Positions 12,365-26,282 of a DNA stretch of 64,000 nt are shown in pieces. The notes beneath the pieces are model-generated. The model searched no databases. It saw nothing but the letters and a program-made list of their open reading frames with translations, and was not told where the DNA came from. The stretch is from assembly GCA_963920665.1 (NCBI GenBank), contig OY987273.1:14758501-14822500 (forward strand), read 5' to 3'. Source of the stretch: Straminergon stramineum (lineage: Eukaryota; Streptophyta; Bryopsida; Hypnales; Calliergonaceae). Positions within the stretch are counted from its first letter, which is position 1. Every line of letters begins with the position of its first letter. The translations under genes and the position numbers were made by a program.

Positions 12365-14314
12365 ATGGCGGAAACTAGTACCCGGAAACCGGTGATCACA
12401 ACCCGGATGGTTTGTCCATCCTTTCCTACCAGCCTAGTGATCCGAAAATAGTTAGATGACAATTTAGAGGAGATAGGATGCCTCGGACTAATCCAGAGAC
12501 CATGGACAATTAAGGATGACGGAATGGTTCAAGAACTCATTACGGGAGTTTTGAACCAGTATGAGTTGACTATGAGAGGCCGGCCAATTGCTTGGACGGA
12601 AGATGTATGGGCAGATGTTTACTCTTTTGAGAGAAGCGGACTCGGATTAGCCTCCCGGGTAGATAAGTTTGCAACCGAAAAATTCCGCAGTTTGGCAAAC
12701 TCCAAAAAAGGATATGATATTAGTAAGGACGATAGGTAGAGACGGGTGTTGGAATTCTTAATTCCAATTCTATACTTGGAAAAGTCTACCCGGGTTACGG
12801 TCACGATGGCCAACCCCATTTTTGGAGCAATGGAAGGATGACAGGTGCATTGGAGAAGAGTGATCGTGGAGGTAGTAACGAAGTTGGCGGATCATGTCGT
12901 CAAGGTCAAGCAAAGCCTCATCAATCCATACCTCTTCCACTTGTATCACAAGAACAAGGTCCTGACGGATGAGGAAGCGACGGCCTACCAAGTGGGTGTC
13001 TCTCTTCTAGAACACAACTTGATTGATGAAGTTCAGAGAGATGATCCGATCTCTAAGGAAGAGGAGTTTTCGGAAGTGGAAGCGGAACCGCGGAGGCTGA
13101 GACGGAAGTTGACCGATAAGGATTCCAGACGGAAGCAGCTAGACGAGGGGCACAGGGAACCGAATCTGCCTCCGGCTACCACCCGGGAGATGAATTTTTA
13201 CAAGACCGGATTCACTTGGATGTGCCGTGCTCAGCATTTGCACAAGGTTCTGAGTGACTGTGTATCCGATGTCGCTATTGAGTTGCAGGTGGGTCCAGAA
13301 CGGATTCTGGAGGAGATCCAGCGACGCCCAAATCCAGAAGTACTTTGTAAAAAGGATGAGCGGATTGAACAATTAGAAAAGGAGGTGACAGACCTGCAGA
13401 CTTGGCACAACTGGGTAGAGGGAGAGGTAATCGTGGCAAAGGAGAAGGAAGAAGAAGCTCTCCGAATGGTCCGAACCATGACGGAAGTACTTTTACATCC
13501 GGTGGAGGTGCTCAACCATGCTAAGCTCTTTGAAGCCCGGTTGTTGAAGGAAGGACATGTAACCGAATCGAATGTTGCGTAGGTCCTGGTCGATTTCCAT
13601 GTCCACTTGGATCGGACGTTGAAGGAATTCTGATCTATGGTGAATCAGATCAATCCGGACAAACCGATGAACTTCGACCAGTTTCTAGAAATCCCTATTG
13701 AGATGTTTGAGACCACACTGAAAAAGACAGCGCCTCGGGGTTTGTCCCAATCCCTACCGGAAGGTCTCCAAAGTATATTGCAAGCGCTTGGACCATTCGA
13801 GAGTCCAGCACCAACCCGACGGAAGGGGAAGGAAGTAATGGAGGATCCGGTTAGGCAAACACTTCTAGTACAGCCGGAAACGTTTATCCCATTGCAGACA
13901 CTGAGCACTCGCTATGAGTTTACGGAAGCTCTTGGCACGACGGGAACCAAAGTCCGGAGTAATTTGACGGAACGGCTAGCTAGTTTGCGGAATCCGGCCC
14001 GCTCACATCTGGAGGGATTTTAGCACATGGAAGAACCCTCACCCGAGGGAAAGAAGAAGGCCAACACAATGAATCTAACCGATTCTTTGGAACAGATGAC
14101 TCTAGAGCAAATTGACAATTCGGAAGATGAGGAGGTAGAAACCGATTTCGATACGGATGAGGATTTCTCTCCGGAAGTGACAAGGTCTCAAATCCAAATC
14201 CATGCAGCGTTGAGATCAACTTTGGGGAAGACTCCAATGTGGACGCCTGCGAGTCAAGGCAGGAGTAGTTTAAAGAAGGCATGGAAGATACTTAGCCAAT
14301 TAGTAGGAATGTAG
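12365..14314 (+). pseudogene. Coiled-coil protein of mobile-element type, six internal stops
   Basis: One continuous frame of 650 codons from ATG at 12365 to TAG at 14312-14314. It is broken only by TAG 12449, TAG 12737, TGA 12839, TAG 13580, TGA 13631 and TAG 14021. The N-terminal ~150 residues are globular (RGRPIAWTEDVWADVYSF). A basic/acidic helical segment (EVEAEPRRLRRKLTDKDSRRK) follows, then a coiled coil (KDERIEQLEKEVTDLQTWHNW) and a Pro/Ser-rich acidic tail with SEDEEVETDFDTDEDF. No protease, reverse transcriptase or integrase follows, so if this is a retroelement it is non-autonomous. It could also be a gag-like or plant-mobile-domain-like protein. The fact that the frame stays open for 650 codons apart from six transition-type stops shows recent coding ancestry. 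Function unknown. Confidence 0.6.
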
Positions 14315-16842
14315 TTAGTTTTGTGTTGTTTTTGGATCCAGAACGGGTTTTCGGAATGTGGGTCCCGGTTCCAAATCTATAGGGACAAATGACTTCTACC
14401 CGTCCGGGTATCTCGGTCGATTGCTGGTTGGTTGTTGGGATTTCCGTTTTTTATTTTTGATTGTGTTTTGGGTTTTTAAAGAGAAGGCAGGGATGTTGTC
14501 CTCTCATTCCATCTTTGTTTAGTTTTCTTTTTCTTTCCATTCCCTAGGGAAGCATTCTGTTAATGCTGATATTATTTCTTTCCTTTAATCGGAGCCACCG
14601 AGTGGACCTTCTGTTTTTACTTTGTGTCAAATGTTTGATTAGTTTCTGAGTACTGGAGTACGAGTTTAGAGGAGAGCAAGCAAGTGAAGTGGGGTCCAGA
14701 TCTGAGGTAACCGGATCTAGTGCTGAGTTTCGTTGTCATAGAAATTGAATCTATAAACTAGGGTCAAACCGAGGTGCCTTTAAAATCCTGGGGTGGGAAT
14801 CCGGTTACGTGGCATAGATGCGAGTCTGAAACCAAGGAGGTTCCGTGTAGAGATAAGCAATCGCTAGAGAAAAAGTCCACACATTGCGAAAGGTTAGCTA
14901 ATCCTAGAGACAATTCAGATACTAGGTAGTGTTTGTCTATCAGTTCCAGAAACTTTAGATCTGTTGTTGTAGTGAAGGAGGCCAGAAGCTACTCTAAGTG
15001 ACCTACTTTACGGATTGGACAATCCAGAAAGTTGTGAGGGTACTTCTTTTTCTTCCACATTGCAACTTATCGGTTGAATGTTAGCTTTAGGTTTTGTTGT
15101 TTTATTTATTTGTGGGTTTGTGTGATTATGATGAGTGGTTCAGTCCCTTCCCCTCAAACGAGATCAATTGTAGACCCTCTGATGGCTAAACAGAGGCATT
15201 GAAATCCATAGTTTGGAGAGACAAAATTGGATTCTGGAACAAGCCGGATCCAAATTGGAATCCAGATAGTTGTAATTTATGAAAGTATGAGGAAGTTTGA
15301 CGGATCATTCTTTTTTTTGGGAGTCCAAATTCAACATTTCACAATGACATATTAGAAATTTTTGGGACGATACTTCAAGTTCATCTTACGACATTTTTGT
15401 GCCATAAAGATACTTATTGCTAGAGTCAACCTACAACACCCTACGTAGCATCTCGATCACAAAGATCAACACTCTAAAATAAGTCTAATAATGATGGAAT
15501 AGTAAAGTTTTTGGCTGTTGTTGTGAAGGCAGTGTTGGGCTTTTGAGTGCAATGACGAGTAATTCCAACTACAGTCTAGGAAATATTTAGAAAATTTAGG
15601 CCAAAAATTAGATGGTGCATGTGGGATATATAATTTAAATTTAGTAAGAGCTCAACCACTCATAGTTGAATCAAAAGCAAGAATTCATTTTGAATTAGGA
15701 TTTCATACTTCATTTAGGCATAGTAGAATAGGATTTTTTTTTTCCAAAAATGTTGATCTAAGTTAATGTAAAATATCAATTTAACTTTCATTTCCAATTT
15801 TTTTTTTGAGATTTAAAGTCTTCAATCAAAGATTATGGATAAGTTTTAGAGGGGTTGAAAGGAACATTTTTTTAAAACACTTTCAAACATCCTCTCTAAA
15901 TTTTGTTCACTACTTTTGACTAAAGTCTTGAAACCTCAAATTGACTTTTGCAGATGAAAGTTTGCTCAATATAACAACTTTTTTTAGTTCAAATTTTTTT
16001 GAATTTTTTTTTATACAAGTTAAATTAAGGTCTAAAATTCTATTTTGAACACAATTCCTGCATTTTGACAATGAGTGATCAAGCTCTTATCTCCAAATCA
16101 TCCCATATCCTTTGAGATTCATGATGAATAATAATTTTCATTATAAAAACAACCTCTCCATCCACAAATTTCAGAGAATGTTCCTTCATCTTGATACCTT
16201 ATTTGCTGTAATGGTAAATAATAAGTGCCTTCAATGTCTGGTGGTAATTACAAAGGTACTACTCTTGATTAATTCCCATGTGGTGAATTATTAACTTTAG
16301 CCACCCTTTTTGGTTGTTTGGTGAGCATATGAAGTCTCCAATTGACTCACCATTGATAATCAATTATCTTTGGATGCCTTAATTAAAGTCTAGCTATATT
16401 TTCAAGAGATCCTCCTATATTTGTCCATCCATACTTCCAAACAATCAATTTCTGGTCCACTTAGAAGATGTAGAGATAATTTTCCTGCCTATTTTTTCTT
16501 CCCTGGTCAATTTCCACCTTATTTTCATTGCATTCGTTTTTCCTGCCTAATGGTTTAAAATTGAACCAATCAAGTTGCTAATTTAATCGGCTCATCTTGC
16601 ATTTCCTAGACATTGATTCCAACTAGTATGAATTTCCCACCACAACTTTGTGTAATCGACAGTTGTGAGCTGATCTTTCTCAACTAAGCTGATTCTCAGT
16701 CTGAGTTGAGTCACATTCTTGCATCAGTGTTAGGTGGAATCTCGTTGTATAACTTATTGTTAAGATCACACACACTCGCACTGGAAAGCAAGCAAAAGCA
16801 ACAGGAACGGACAAAAAAGGAAGGCAGGTAGGTGGTGGAGAC
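14315..16842. other. 3' flank and AT-rich spacer
   Basis: The first kilobase has the GC level and style of the preceding gene and may be its 3' untranslated part. After about 15300 the sequence becomes AT-rich with poly-T runs. No gene seen. Confidence 0.5.
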
Positions 16843-16983
16843 ATGCTGCCTATTCGACCTGGTCTCTCGGACATCGATTTGTCCTATTATAAGTTGCATC
16901 CACACTTTTACGGAGAGGTTCAGACGTTTGGTGGGGAAGTGGTAGAATACAAGAATATTCCAAGCTGTACCAATTCAAAATAG
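16843..16983 (+). pseudogene. Possible isolated exon, family unknown
   Basis: The frame from ATG at 16843 reads LSYYKLHPHFYGEVQTFGG and continues to TAG at 16981-16983, after which coding-like residues go on for a few codons. Composition is protein-like and GC is above the flanks. I cannot place it in a family and see no partner exon, so chance is possible. Confidence 0.25.
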
Positions 16984-16999
16984 CGTGATTGAGATCAAT

Positions 17000-18497
17000 T
17001 GGCTTTACTTGCAGTAAGCTTATTGTACAGTGTTGGGACAAGTCAAGGTACTGGCTGGTGGGCTTTTGAAGGAATTTTTTTTTTGTGGAGGAAAAAAAAA
17101 AAAAAAAGGTGGAGGTGTGGAGGTTGGTCGGGGAAAATTGACCCTTTTATTGCTCCAACCACGGATAATTTTGAAAAAATTTCCCCCTATCTTAGGCCAC
17201 AATTTTTTTGGTATTCCTACATCTCGCCAATGGGGACCTTTGATTGCAAATATGAACTTTGAATTTTCAAAAAGATCTCATGTGTTGCAAATAAAAAAAT
17301 TCAAGTATTTTCCTTTGACGAACCCTAGTTGTGGAGGGTAGGCGGGCAGGAATGCATGCCTTGATGGCAAGAGGCTTGTCAGGCCCCTCATTAATGCCGG
17401 AGATTGTGCAACAGAATAAGGTGGAAGCACCAATTACCAACCACGCCCAGTACCCAACAAATAGGGTGAGCTATTTCCAACCTTAGCCGGTTATCAAGCT
17501 TGAAATTTGTTTTTTCTGTCCTTTCCAAGGTTGGAACTAGTAAGGCCATGCTACATGAGTTGAAGTAATGAGCAAGAGAGTTCTATCTTGTATGATTAGG
17601 ATTAGAAGACTTTAGACATTGTTTACTAGTCGCAAGTTCTCTTGGCTCCTAAAATTTTCAGTAATTTCAATTTCCGGAATTTAAATCTGAAAATTTAGCA
17701 ATCCCCATATTTCTTACTGTCCTACATGGGAAAAATATTCAATAATTCATACTAAGTAGAATCTGCTCCCAAATTGCTTATTTGATCGGTTATTGGTGCT
17801 TCCACCTTAGTTCCTTTGCAACATAGTCGATCTATCCCATCACTCTACAAAAAAGAATTTTAATCTAAAAAAACACTACCCCAGCTACAATATTGTTGCC
17901 TTTCCCCACTCCAATCTTTTAATTCATTATTATCCCAATAAGTGTTGCCTTCATCATCACTCGGCCGACTGACTTGCTTTTTATTTGTATATAGCAGCTT
18001 TCGCAAGAAGCTGGGACCCTCCCCAAAAAGAGAAGGGGAAAAAAAAATCTGGGACGGTAGCTGGGACGGTGCATGTGGTAGGTTGGAAAAAATCCTCAGC
18101 CTGCCACTTTATTGTGCGTAGCTTGAAATCAATTAAAAGTATATTCTAATCAGTAGTTTAGAAGCCAGTGCACTCCATCTGTCACCAACTGAACCTTTGT
18201 TTTAGGATTATGCAAAGAGAATCGCCACTCCAAATGAATGTTCTCCACTTTTGGAAGAAAGCTAGGGGTGTGGGAGTCTGGCAGGTCGGTACATAACTTG
18301 TCTCTCGGCCTACCAGTTTACTGTACATGACTCGGATTTCGACTAATGGTACTCTAGAATTGCAGATGTGCGTGTCCAGTGTTGGATATTAGAATGAAGA
18401 TCAACATGCACTCTGTCCGAGTGAACTGAGAGTCCATCCTATATAACTTAACATTCTTACCTACCAGGCTGCCTGTAGCTGGTTGGTATGTACTTTT
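17000..18497. other. Spacer with poly-T/poly-A tract
   Basis: No gene. A poly-T run and a poly-A run flank GTGGAGG at about 17076-17107. The stretch 17165-17270 (GATTGCAAATATGAA) is a copy of the repeat end at 19440. Confidence 0.5.
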
Positions 18498-18695
18498 ATT
18501 TTGCAATAAAATTTTGTTTCATTTGAGTCAAAAAACAAACAAAAAATATGACATTCTTAACTCGTTGAGATGCCTCCCCCTAGGTGAAGGTATTATTTTG
18601 CAATGAAATTCCATTTCATTTGTGTCAAAAACAAACAAACATAACATTCTTAACTTGTTGAGATGCTTCCCCCCAAGTAAAGGTATAATTCCCCC
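18498..18695. repeat. Tandem duplication, ~97-bp unit
   Basis: ATTTTGCAAT followed by a TTTCATTTG-GTCAAAAA segment, ACATTCTTAACT and GTTGAGATGC occurs twice, starting at 18498 and 18595. Confidence 0.7.
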
Positions 18696-18904
18696 AAGGT
18701 ACCTCGAGGGAGGATTAAGTTAAAATACTGTGCTTAGCAAATTAAATCCCATTTGCTAAGGGGCTCTTGATTTGGGGGGAGAAAAAGGGTACCCCCAGCA
18801 AGGGTCAATAATGTTATATATATTCGTTCTACAAAGTGGGATCAGCGGGCTGAATTTATCTTTGGAATAAATACTGAAATTTTTTATTTTTTGCACAATT
18901 TTAT

Positions 18905-19475
18905 TTTTGCAAATTCTAAATTCATATTTGCAATTAGAGATCCCAAATTAGGTAGGAGGGATTAGAACACATCCAAAAACATGACACAAATAGTGAACTT
19001 TATTACTTTTACCTTGCTAGCACAAGTAACACAATTTTTACTTTACTAGGACTTCGTGAGACGGATTTAATATCTTGTGGTGAACTAGCCCTCCACTTAG
19101 CAACTCCAAGTCACTTCAAGGGTGTAAATAAAACAAAAAGTCCCCTATTTTGGGCCAGGGAGGATTGCCCCCTTGCTCATCCTCGAAGTAAAACCCTGAA
19201 ATTTTTAATTTGCCACACATGATTTCTTTTTCAAATTCTGAATTTATATTTGCAATTAGAGGCCCCAAATTAGCTAGGAGGCGCGTAGAACATACATTTC
19301 ATAGGCACAAAATAGGGAGTCTTTTTTTTACTTGCAGCCGCTGGATTGACTTGGGGAGACGAGCGAGGGGGTCAATCCACCCCAATCCTATTTTAGACTT
19401 GAAAAAAATTATCTTTACAACTCTCCTTGCTAATTTGGAGCTTGTGATTGCAAATATGAATTCAAAATTTGCAAA
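18905..19475. repeat. Element with ~50-bp inverted ends
   Basis: The left end (18905-18960: AAATTCTAAATTCATATTTG, then CCCAAATTAG) matches the reverse complement of the right end (about 19421-19475: CTAATTTGGAG, then GCAAATATGAATTC). A second left-type end lies at about 19231-19280. This looks like a MITE, or two overlapping ones, without coding capacity. Confidence 0.5.
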
Positions 19476-19529
19476 TTTGATAATACTTGGAAAATTAAAA
19501 AATTTAGGCTTCTCTGAGTAGCTGAGCAA

Positions 19530-22500
19530 AAGGGTTATTTCACCCCTACCTTCAAGGAGGGGAAGAACTCAAAGAATAAGTTACAAAGAATAAGGTAGGT
19601 GGCTCTAAAAGCGACACTTTTAGGGCTGCTAGGCCTTTTTGATGGATTTCAGGAGTCCAAATTTTTTTTCACTTATTTTTACTTGAAGAAGAATTGATGC
19701 AAAATCTTATCCAAGTGGTTTCATATTTTTTGGAACATTTATGAATTACTCATGAATTTTCAAAGAATTCTATGGAAAATACCTATTTGTGACTTGTAGC
19801 CCTTGCAAATACCACACACATGTGGTTTGAAAAATGATATGACATTACCAGAAACAAACATTGCGGCATGCCTAAAGTAATAGAGAAGGTTCCTAAATGC
19901 GACCCTTTCTAAAACTTAAATGAAAGTATAAGTCAATTAATAATTTCAGATTTTTTAGTATACTTAACCCATTAACATTCGTGGTCAATTTGGTGGGCGG
20001 ACATAATTTTTGGATACAATTCTGAAAAAGTGACATTTTGTGCTATTTCAAAGATGTAATCTTAGATTGGATTGAATAAATAAGTCCTATGGGATAGGTC
20101 TTTCAACTGCACAAAAAATGAAAGTGATCCAACGGTTCACATCTTTGTAATTATTCTTCAAAGATTGATGTGTTGTAAACACCTTTCCACATTAGTGTTA
20201 AAATAGGGTTTGCTATAATTGGGCATAAATTTGAGTATATGGTCCGGAAATTGACCAAAAACCTTTTGACTTATTCCTTCAAACATACATATAGTTGTCC
20301 TTTACATTAAATTTGCATTTCTCATTGAAAATTCCAATATGAAAGGTCAAGCCATTTCAAGTTTGGACAAGCACATTTCACTCATTTATGCACACATTCT
20401 CTTTAAACTGATTTTGTTAGGAGTATATGAAGACACTTTAAATGCGTTCCTCTCTAAGTTTTTTGAAATTGAATATTCTACAAATTGTAGGAGACAAAAA
20501 GTCCTGAAATCAACCAGAAAGTGGTCAAATGGTCCTTAATGGGTTGGGTTAAGAAGGTAGTAGGGCCATTATTTCTTATTTTGAAAAAAATTTAATGAAC
20601 ACCTATTCACTTAGTTAAAAATGAACCCTTTGTGTCTCTTCAATCAACCATTAAAGAATTATGAACCATCTATTGAAGAACTATGAACCAAACCTTATTA
20701 TGTTATGACGTAATCATTAGTCCATTCCTTCATCAACACATATCCATTTTAGAGCCTCCTAGAGGTCGGTTTCAAGAAGAACGGTTGTTTTAGAGCTACC
20801 TACCATAAATTAAAGAATGCTTACAAAACTGCTTATGCAAAGCTTCCACAACTGACATAGAGCTTCTACAAAGGAAGTTGAAAGTTGTCTTCTTGTACAT
20901 TCTAATGACAAGCCAAGTGGTACTTTTGTGTTTGTTCTTTGTACCATGTAAGCTCTACTATAATATCATCCTAGTGTAATTGGAATGATAGCATCTTAAG
21001 GTGCCCATGTGAATTGTAATGATGTGTTCTTCTCAAACTCACGCTCTAAACAATTCTCATTAGCTAGACACCTCTTAGTTCTTTGTTGTCAGTCCTATAT
21101 GGTGGCCTCAATGCCAAGCCAAAAAATAATTATTGTGGGTTGGGCAAGTGAAAATAGTTATAAGAACTCAAAGCCCTCTTTATCCCTCCATTCTACTTTT
21201 GTGGTGTAGGGGAAGGACTTTGTCATGGCAAAACAAAGGGCTGTGGAAGTTAGCATTTGTGCTTTCATTTTTCTGTGGATTATATAGGTTTTGTGAGACT
21301 TTTGTTTATTCTCATTACTCTCCTGAAAACACATTTGTGAACTTCAAACTTGTAATAGGTTTTGGAAATTGAACATTTGGTCACTAAGATTTTTGTGTTT
21401 TCAACACATTTTTTGCTTAACAACATAATTTGGTTATCATCTATTATGTGCACATTTAGTTCCTACTTTGTAGTCTGTATGGTACTTGACAAATGTGTTG
21501 CACTTTACAAATTCTATGGCATTTCACAAATGTTATAGCATTGTACAAAAACTTGCATATAAGGAAAAAAAAGTGAGTGTCATGGACAAAAAAGTAGTAG
21601 AAAAAAAATTGAAGTAAGATAGTATATGATATATTTGTGACAATTGGAGATTACAAATAATGTATGCCCCCTTTTTAATGAATCAAATTTGAAAATTACA
21701 TAATGATAGGATGCACAAAAAAATAATAATGATATCCCCCCCCCCATTTATTACCCGGTGTTTGCACCTATATCCTTATCTTTATAAGAAGAGCCTCCCC
21801 CCCAGTAGGTGATGTCTTCCTATGTCTACGTAGACATCTAAAAATTTGTGTTACCGGAGTCATGCCAAAAATACACTACGTTAAAACAAAACATACTATG
21901 TCTAGTACCAAACATCAGAAAAAACAATAGTCCATGGGGTCTTTGTATTTTGACATGTTCCTCCTCAAGGCTCAACAACTTTTTGGCAACGAAGGTTTTC
22001 AATGAATTGTGCCACTTTGATATTTTTTGCACATAGATGTTCTTGAAATATTTAATTTTAACCATAGAAAAGTAAAGACTACTTTATTCAATATACATGG
22101 AATAAATTGTGAAAATTTTTGACAAGTCGATTTTTAGATTATAACAACTTTGGATGATCAACTTAATAAGCAAAAAAGTTAAAAGGCAAAAGAAATCCAA
22201 CTAAAGGGTTATATAAACTACTAAAAATAGCAACTTGGTAGGTTTTACTTAACTTCAAAGTTTTTGAAACACTAGATTCTGGTGCCTTGGGCATTTAGAG
22301 GTTGAATGAAAAGTGTTTTGGCAATAGATCACAATACTAGTGTCAATGCCAGGTTGCAAAACTTGAAGGCCAACAAAAAGGATGGATCACATATCCCTTG
22401 TTGAATCATGCTTGCCGGAAAAGCACAACAATCTCATACAAACACGGCCTCTGGATAAATTGCACTTTCATGGGGCCGGCTCCCTCATGTGACCTCTACA

Positions 22501-23650
22501 AGTCCTTGCACACACAAGCAAGTTGAATCTCCAGACAGTCATGTGTAGGTCGCAGCACGCATGCAAAGCCAAGCCCAACTTATTCTGAACTCTTTTGGTG
22601 CACGAACTAAATTATTTTTTGAATAAATCTCAAACGCCTTCTAGAGTAACCTTACCAATAACCACACAAAGCAAATTCAAATCCTTCTCTATAACTCAAT
22701 AGACACTTTCAAGCTCTCAAATTTGGCATGATTGTCCAATGGCATGTTAAGCTTGAGTCAAAAAAAATTATGAAAAAAAGTTTCTTCTTGCAAATTTTGT
22801 TGCAACTTGAAAGCAACATGAATGAAATCTTTTGAAAAAAATAATGCAATAGCCCTTAACTATAGAGTGTGCAATGAGTGTGTGGTGGTCTGATTTTTAG
22901 CTTCATTTGTATATGATGATGTATAGTGCTTGTGCGGTAAATAGCAAAGTTAGTGTCTGGTTTTTAGATGTGTCCAATTGATGGCAAGTTTACTCTAGTC
23001 AAACTATAGATATATTGTCATAAACTCATAGCAAATAGAGTACTCTCTATGAAAGCATCTTTAAAGTGATTGCACTGTACAATAGTATGATATTCTTGGC
23101 AGTCACTACATGCATAAACTTCATCAATGAAGCGGTGCAGCAAGCCTTTCAACTTCTGAGAAACTTCCCTTATGATCTTGCAAGGACAATTCCAGTTCAT
23201 TCCATTGCTAAACAAGAATTCCAAAGTCATTGCCATTTGACAAGCTAATAAATCTTGAATTCTCTTTGACTTGGTAAATAAGGATAGAAGCTACAAAACA
23301 TGCTGTTGCTATCCAATACTAGAATTTCCTCTCTTTCAACTTGGTGCTCTGTTCTCTTCAGTTGTTCAGCCTTTGGGCTTGGCTATATGTTGATGTTTTA
23401 TTCTTTTAATGCAATGGTTCTCCATATGTTATCAGAAGAAAAAAAAAAGCATCCTTAAAAAGCACCAACAAGGCCATTTCAATGATAAAGACATTATCCC
23501 TAGCTTACAAAGGAAGGCTTACCCGAGACTAATCTACCTTGTATTAGCCCCTTAAAATGAATGAAACAATAAGTGGGGCAAAAATCAAAACTTTAGCATG
23601 GCCAATGTGGACCTTTTGGGGGACTAAAGTCCTATTAACAAAGAAAATTT
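19530..23650. other. AT-rich intergenic stretch
   Basis: No supported gene. A run of C lies at about 21736-21746. A copy of the 5.9-kb repeat segment is at about 22205-22315. Confidence 0.55.
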
Positions 23651-24640
23651 GTGATTTTTCTAACACCTTGTAAAGAGGGGCCAAAGTGGGGGCTAACCCT
23701 CAAAGGATTAGCCCTAGTGAATGCCACGAAATCTTCCTATGTAGCTGACCACACAAACATGGCGATGGCAAAGATCCAAAACACAAATTGGTCGTGTGGA
23801 CAAAGAAGGATCTCACAAAGGTGCGCACCCGGTATCCTCGAGGAAATGAAACAACCCAGTAATCTCCATCGCAGAGCGAATGCAGACGGAGGTGATAAGT
23901 CGAATCCTTGTTGTCTACAGGTACGTTTGCACCGATTTTCATGGAGCATGGATTATGCACAATTTGTCAAACATCGAGGACTCGAGATGTGGTGCCACTT
24001 GATGATATCTACGTCATTTGCGGCTGCATCGGACAGTCTGACACTTATATTAATGAAGGTGTTGTTTCCACACAACGTTTTCAAGTAGATGTGGAATACT
24101 TGCGACACACAGCAAGGTGCATGGAGTTGTGAGCTTTTGCAGCAGAAGGGTGTTGACAGTGTGTGAGCGGTGGGATGCGGTTCACACAATAGCGAGGAAA
24201 AAAGCTTCGCGAGCCTCAAAAATCTGTCTGCATTGCACACACACACCGAATTTTCTTTCTCCACACATGTAGCTCAAAGTGTTTGGTGGGAGCGAGACTC
24301 TGAAAGCTGGCAGCTTTCAATTTCTCAAACCCCATTCTGTCATACTCTTCGAGCATTGCATGGCAACAGTAGCGACCAGAGCATACAATACTCCTCGACA
24401 AATATTTCTTTATAAATGATCGAAGTGCATGGCCATGTTTTGGCTCCATTAACAGAAAGTGGTCCTACCCACGTCAAATCTATGTTTTTCAGAAGATGCA
24501 ACGTTAATTTACAAACACCGCAGCACTAGGCACGCAGATGCCATTCTGCGGCGTTTGGATGACATTGGTACAGCATGGAGGGAAAATCCAAGCAGTTTTT
24601 CATCCATTTCTTTTTTCTTGACCTTTCACAAAGAATTATG
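23651..24640. other. GC-richer block with coding-like frames, unassigned
   Basis: This ~1 kb is more GC-rich than its flanks and has open frames on both strands (plus 23651-24088 and 23908-24132; minus 24264-23953 and 24449-24216). The plus frame from 23908 can be read through several TAG/TGA codons to about 24600. I found no motif that identifies a family on either strand. It may be an old exon set or an organellar insertion. Confidence 0.3.
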
Positions 24641-26282
24641 AAGAGTACCTAATTTCTTTTGTAATCTTTTCATTGTCTCTCTTTCTATGAATTAGAAATT
24701 AGAATAAAGGACAGATCACAAAAAATGCTAGTTTCAGTGTATTTTGGAAAGTTGCTGGTCTTTGCTCCAAAAATGAAATTTCTCCAAAAAAAATGATATT
24801 TTTTTGAATTTGAGCTCAACTAACAACATAAAGGTCACCTATTCTAGTTTCTACTATAATTGAAAGTTCTGGAAAAATTTGTAATATTTGAATATTATAT
24901 TGCAATATGAACTTTGGATGTATTTTTTATGTCTTCTATATTCTAATTATAGAATGACATGGGATTTGAGTTTACACCATGATGTTTGCCACTATAATAT
25001 ACACCCATGGTGAAATTTTCAGATATTTTGAAATAAATTTCTATTTGATATGATTTTTCTTTAATTTTCCTTCAAAAATTCTTATAAAAACTGATTTTCC
25101 TTTTGAATATCTAAAAATTTTTTAAAGCAAAGGAGACATGTAGTTTCATCTTTGAAAAATAAACATAACATTTTTCAAACATATCTAGTTCAAAAATAGT
25201 AACAAAATGAGTCACAAGCACTCAAGCTTAAAATCCATGGTTATAGGTTTGTCTTTACAAGGTTAAAATAAAACAAAAATCCTGGCGTCTATTAAGGAAA
25301 GAGGCTCTGAAATAGTGTGGGCATTTAGAACCACCCTACAAATGGTTGTAGAATGAACATTAAGTAGTTCTTGAATCAACTTTCACATTCATTTATTGAA
25401 TTAAGGAGAGAAGCATTAGGAAGGATGAGACCAATCATTCTCTTTGCTTTCCCATGTTTCTTTAGAAGTTGCAAGTGAAGAATTCATGGAAGATCTAGAG
25501 AGATAAATAGGGACCTACTGCACGTTTATTTTGAAAATTCATATCTAATTCAAAAATGCTTCAAAAAATATGAAACGAGTTCTATTAGATTCCTCATCAA
25601 ATTTTCTTTCCTTGAAAAATAGTCTAAGAAAATTTCCATCCGATCTAATGTATGGAAAAGGCGGAATGGCCATAAGAGGCACGGTTTTTGAGCCTTCTAC
25701 CTTAAAAGCGGTTTTCATGACCACCCTAACCAACTCCCCCACAGGCTTGGTTGTTACAACTTGTGTGTGTGCAAACACTTGATGAGAAAATCCCCTACTT
25801 GTAGCCTCTTCGACCACTTTCAGAGCGCAGTGCAAACGTGCCATAAGATACTTTTATTACACCTCAGACCTCTGCAATACATCTTCCATAACATTATTCA
25901 CCTTTGCTGGGAGGGTCCCTTTTGCTCCCTCCAAATTAGGAGCCCCCCAGCCAATGACTTTTCTAAGTCTGACAACACGTTCTCAGCCAAGCCTAGCCAA
26001 ACCAATCACATTCTAAGTATTATAACTCAATCCTCTTCCAAGTATCTTGGAGGGGATTATACCTCCATCTGGCAAGGATGCACCTCAACTAGTTTAGCAA
26101 TGTTATATTCAACATCCAAACCCTTACTCAGAACATCCTAAAGGTAGTGATAATCAACAGTTAAAAAAACTTATATTTCTTTTGTGGCATAAGATCAACA
26201 AGAATGCAAGGCATGCCACATCAGCAAGATAAGTGGTAACACACATTTTATAATTTGGAATATCTTTGAGTACCCAGCCAGA
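24641..26282. other. AT-rich spacer 3' of gene A
   Basis: No clear gene. A minus-strand frame of 99 codons (25844-25545) and a plus frame of 126 codons (25761-26141) overlap; neither shows a known motif. This may include the 3' end of the hAT element. Confidence 0.4.

Noticed and set aside
12000..15300. Complete LTR retrotransposon
   Set aside because: I found no matching LTR pair, primer-binding site, polypurine tract or pol domains.
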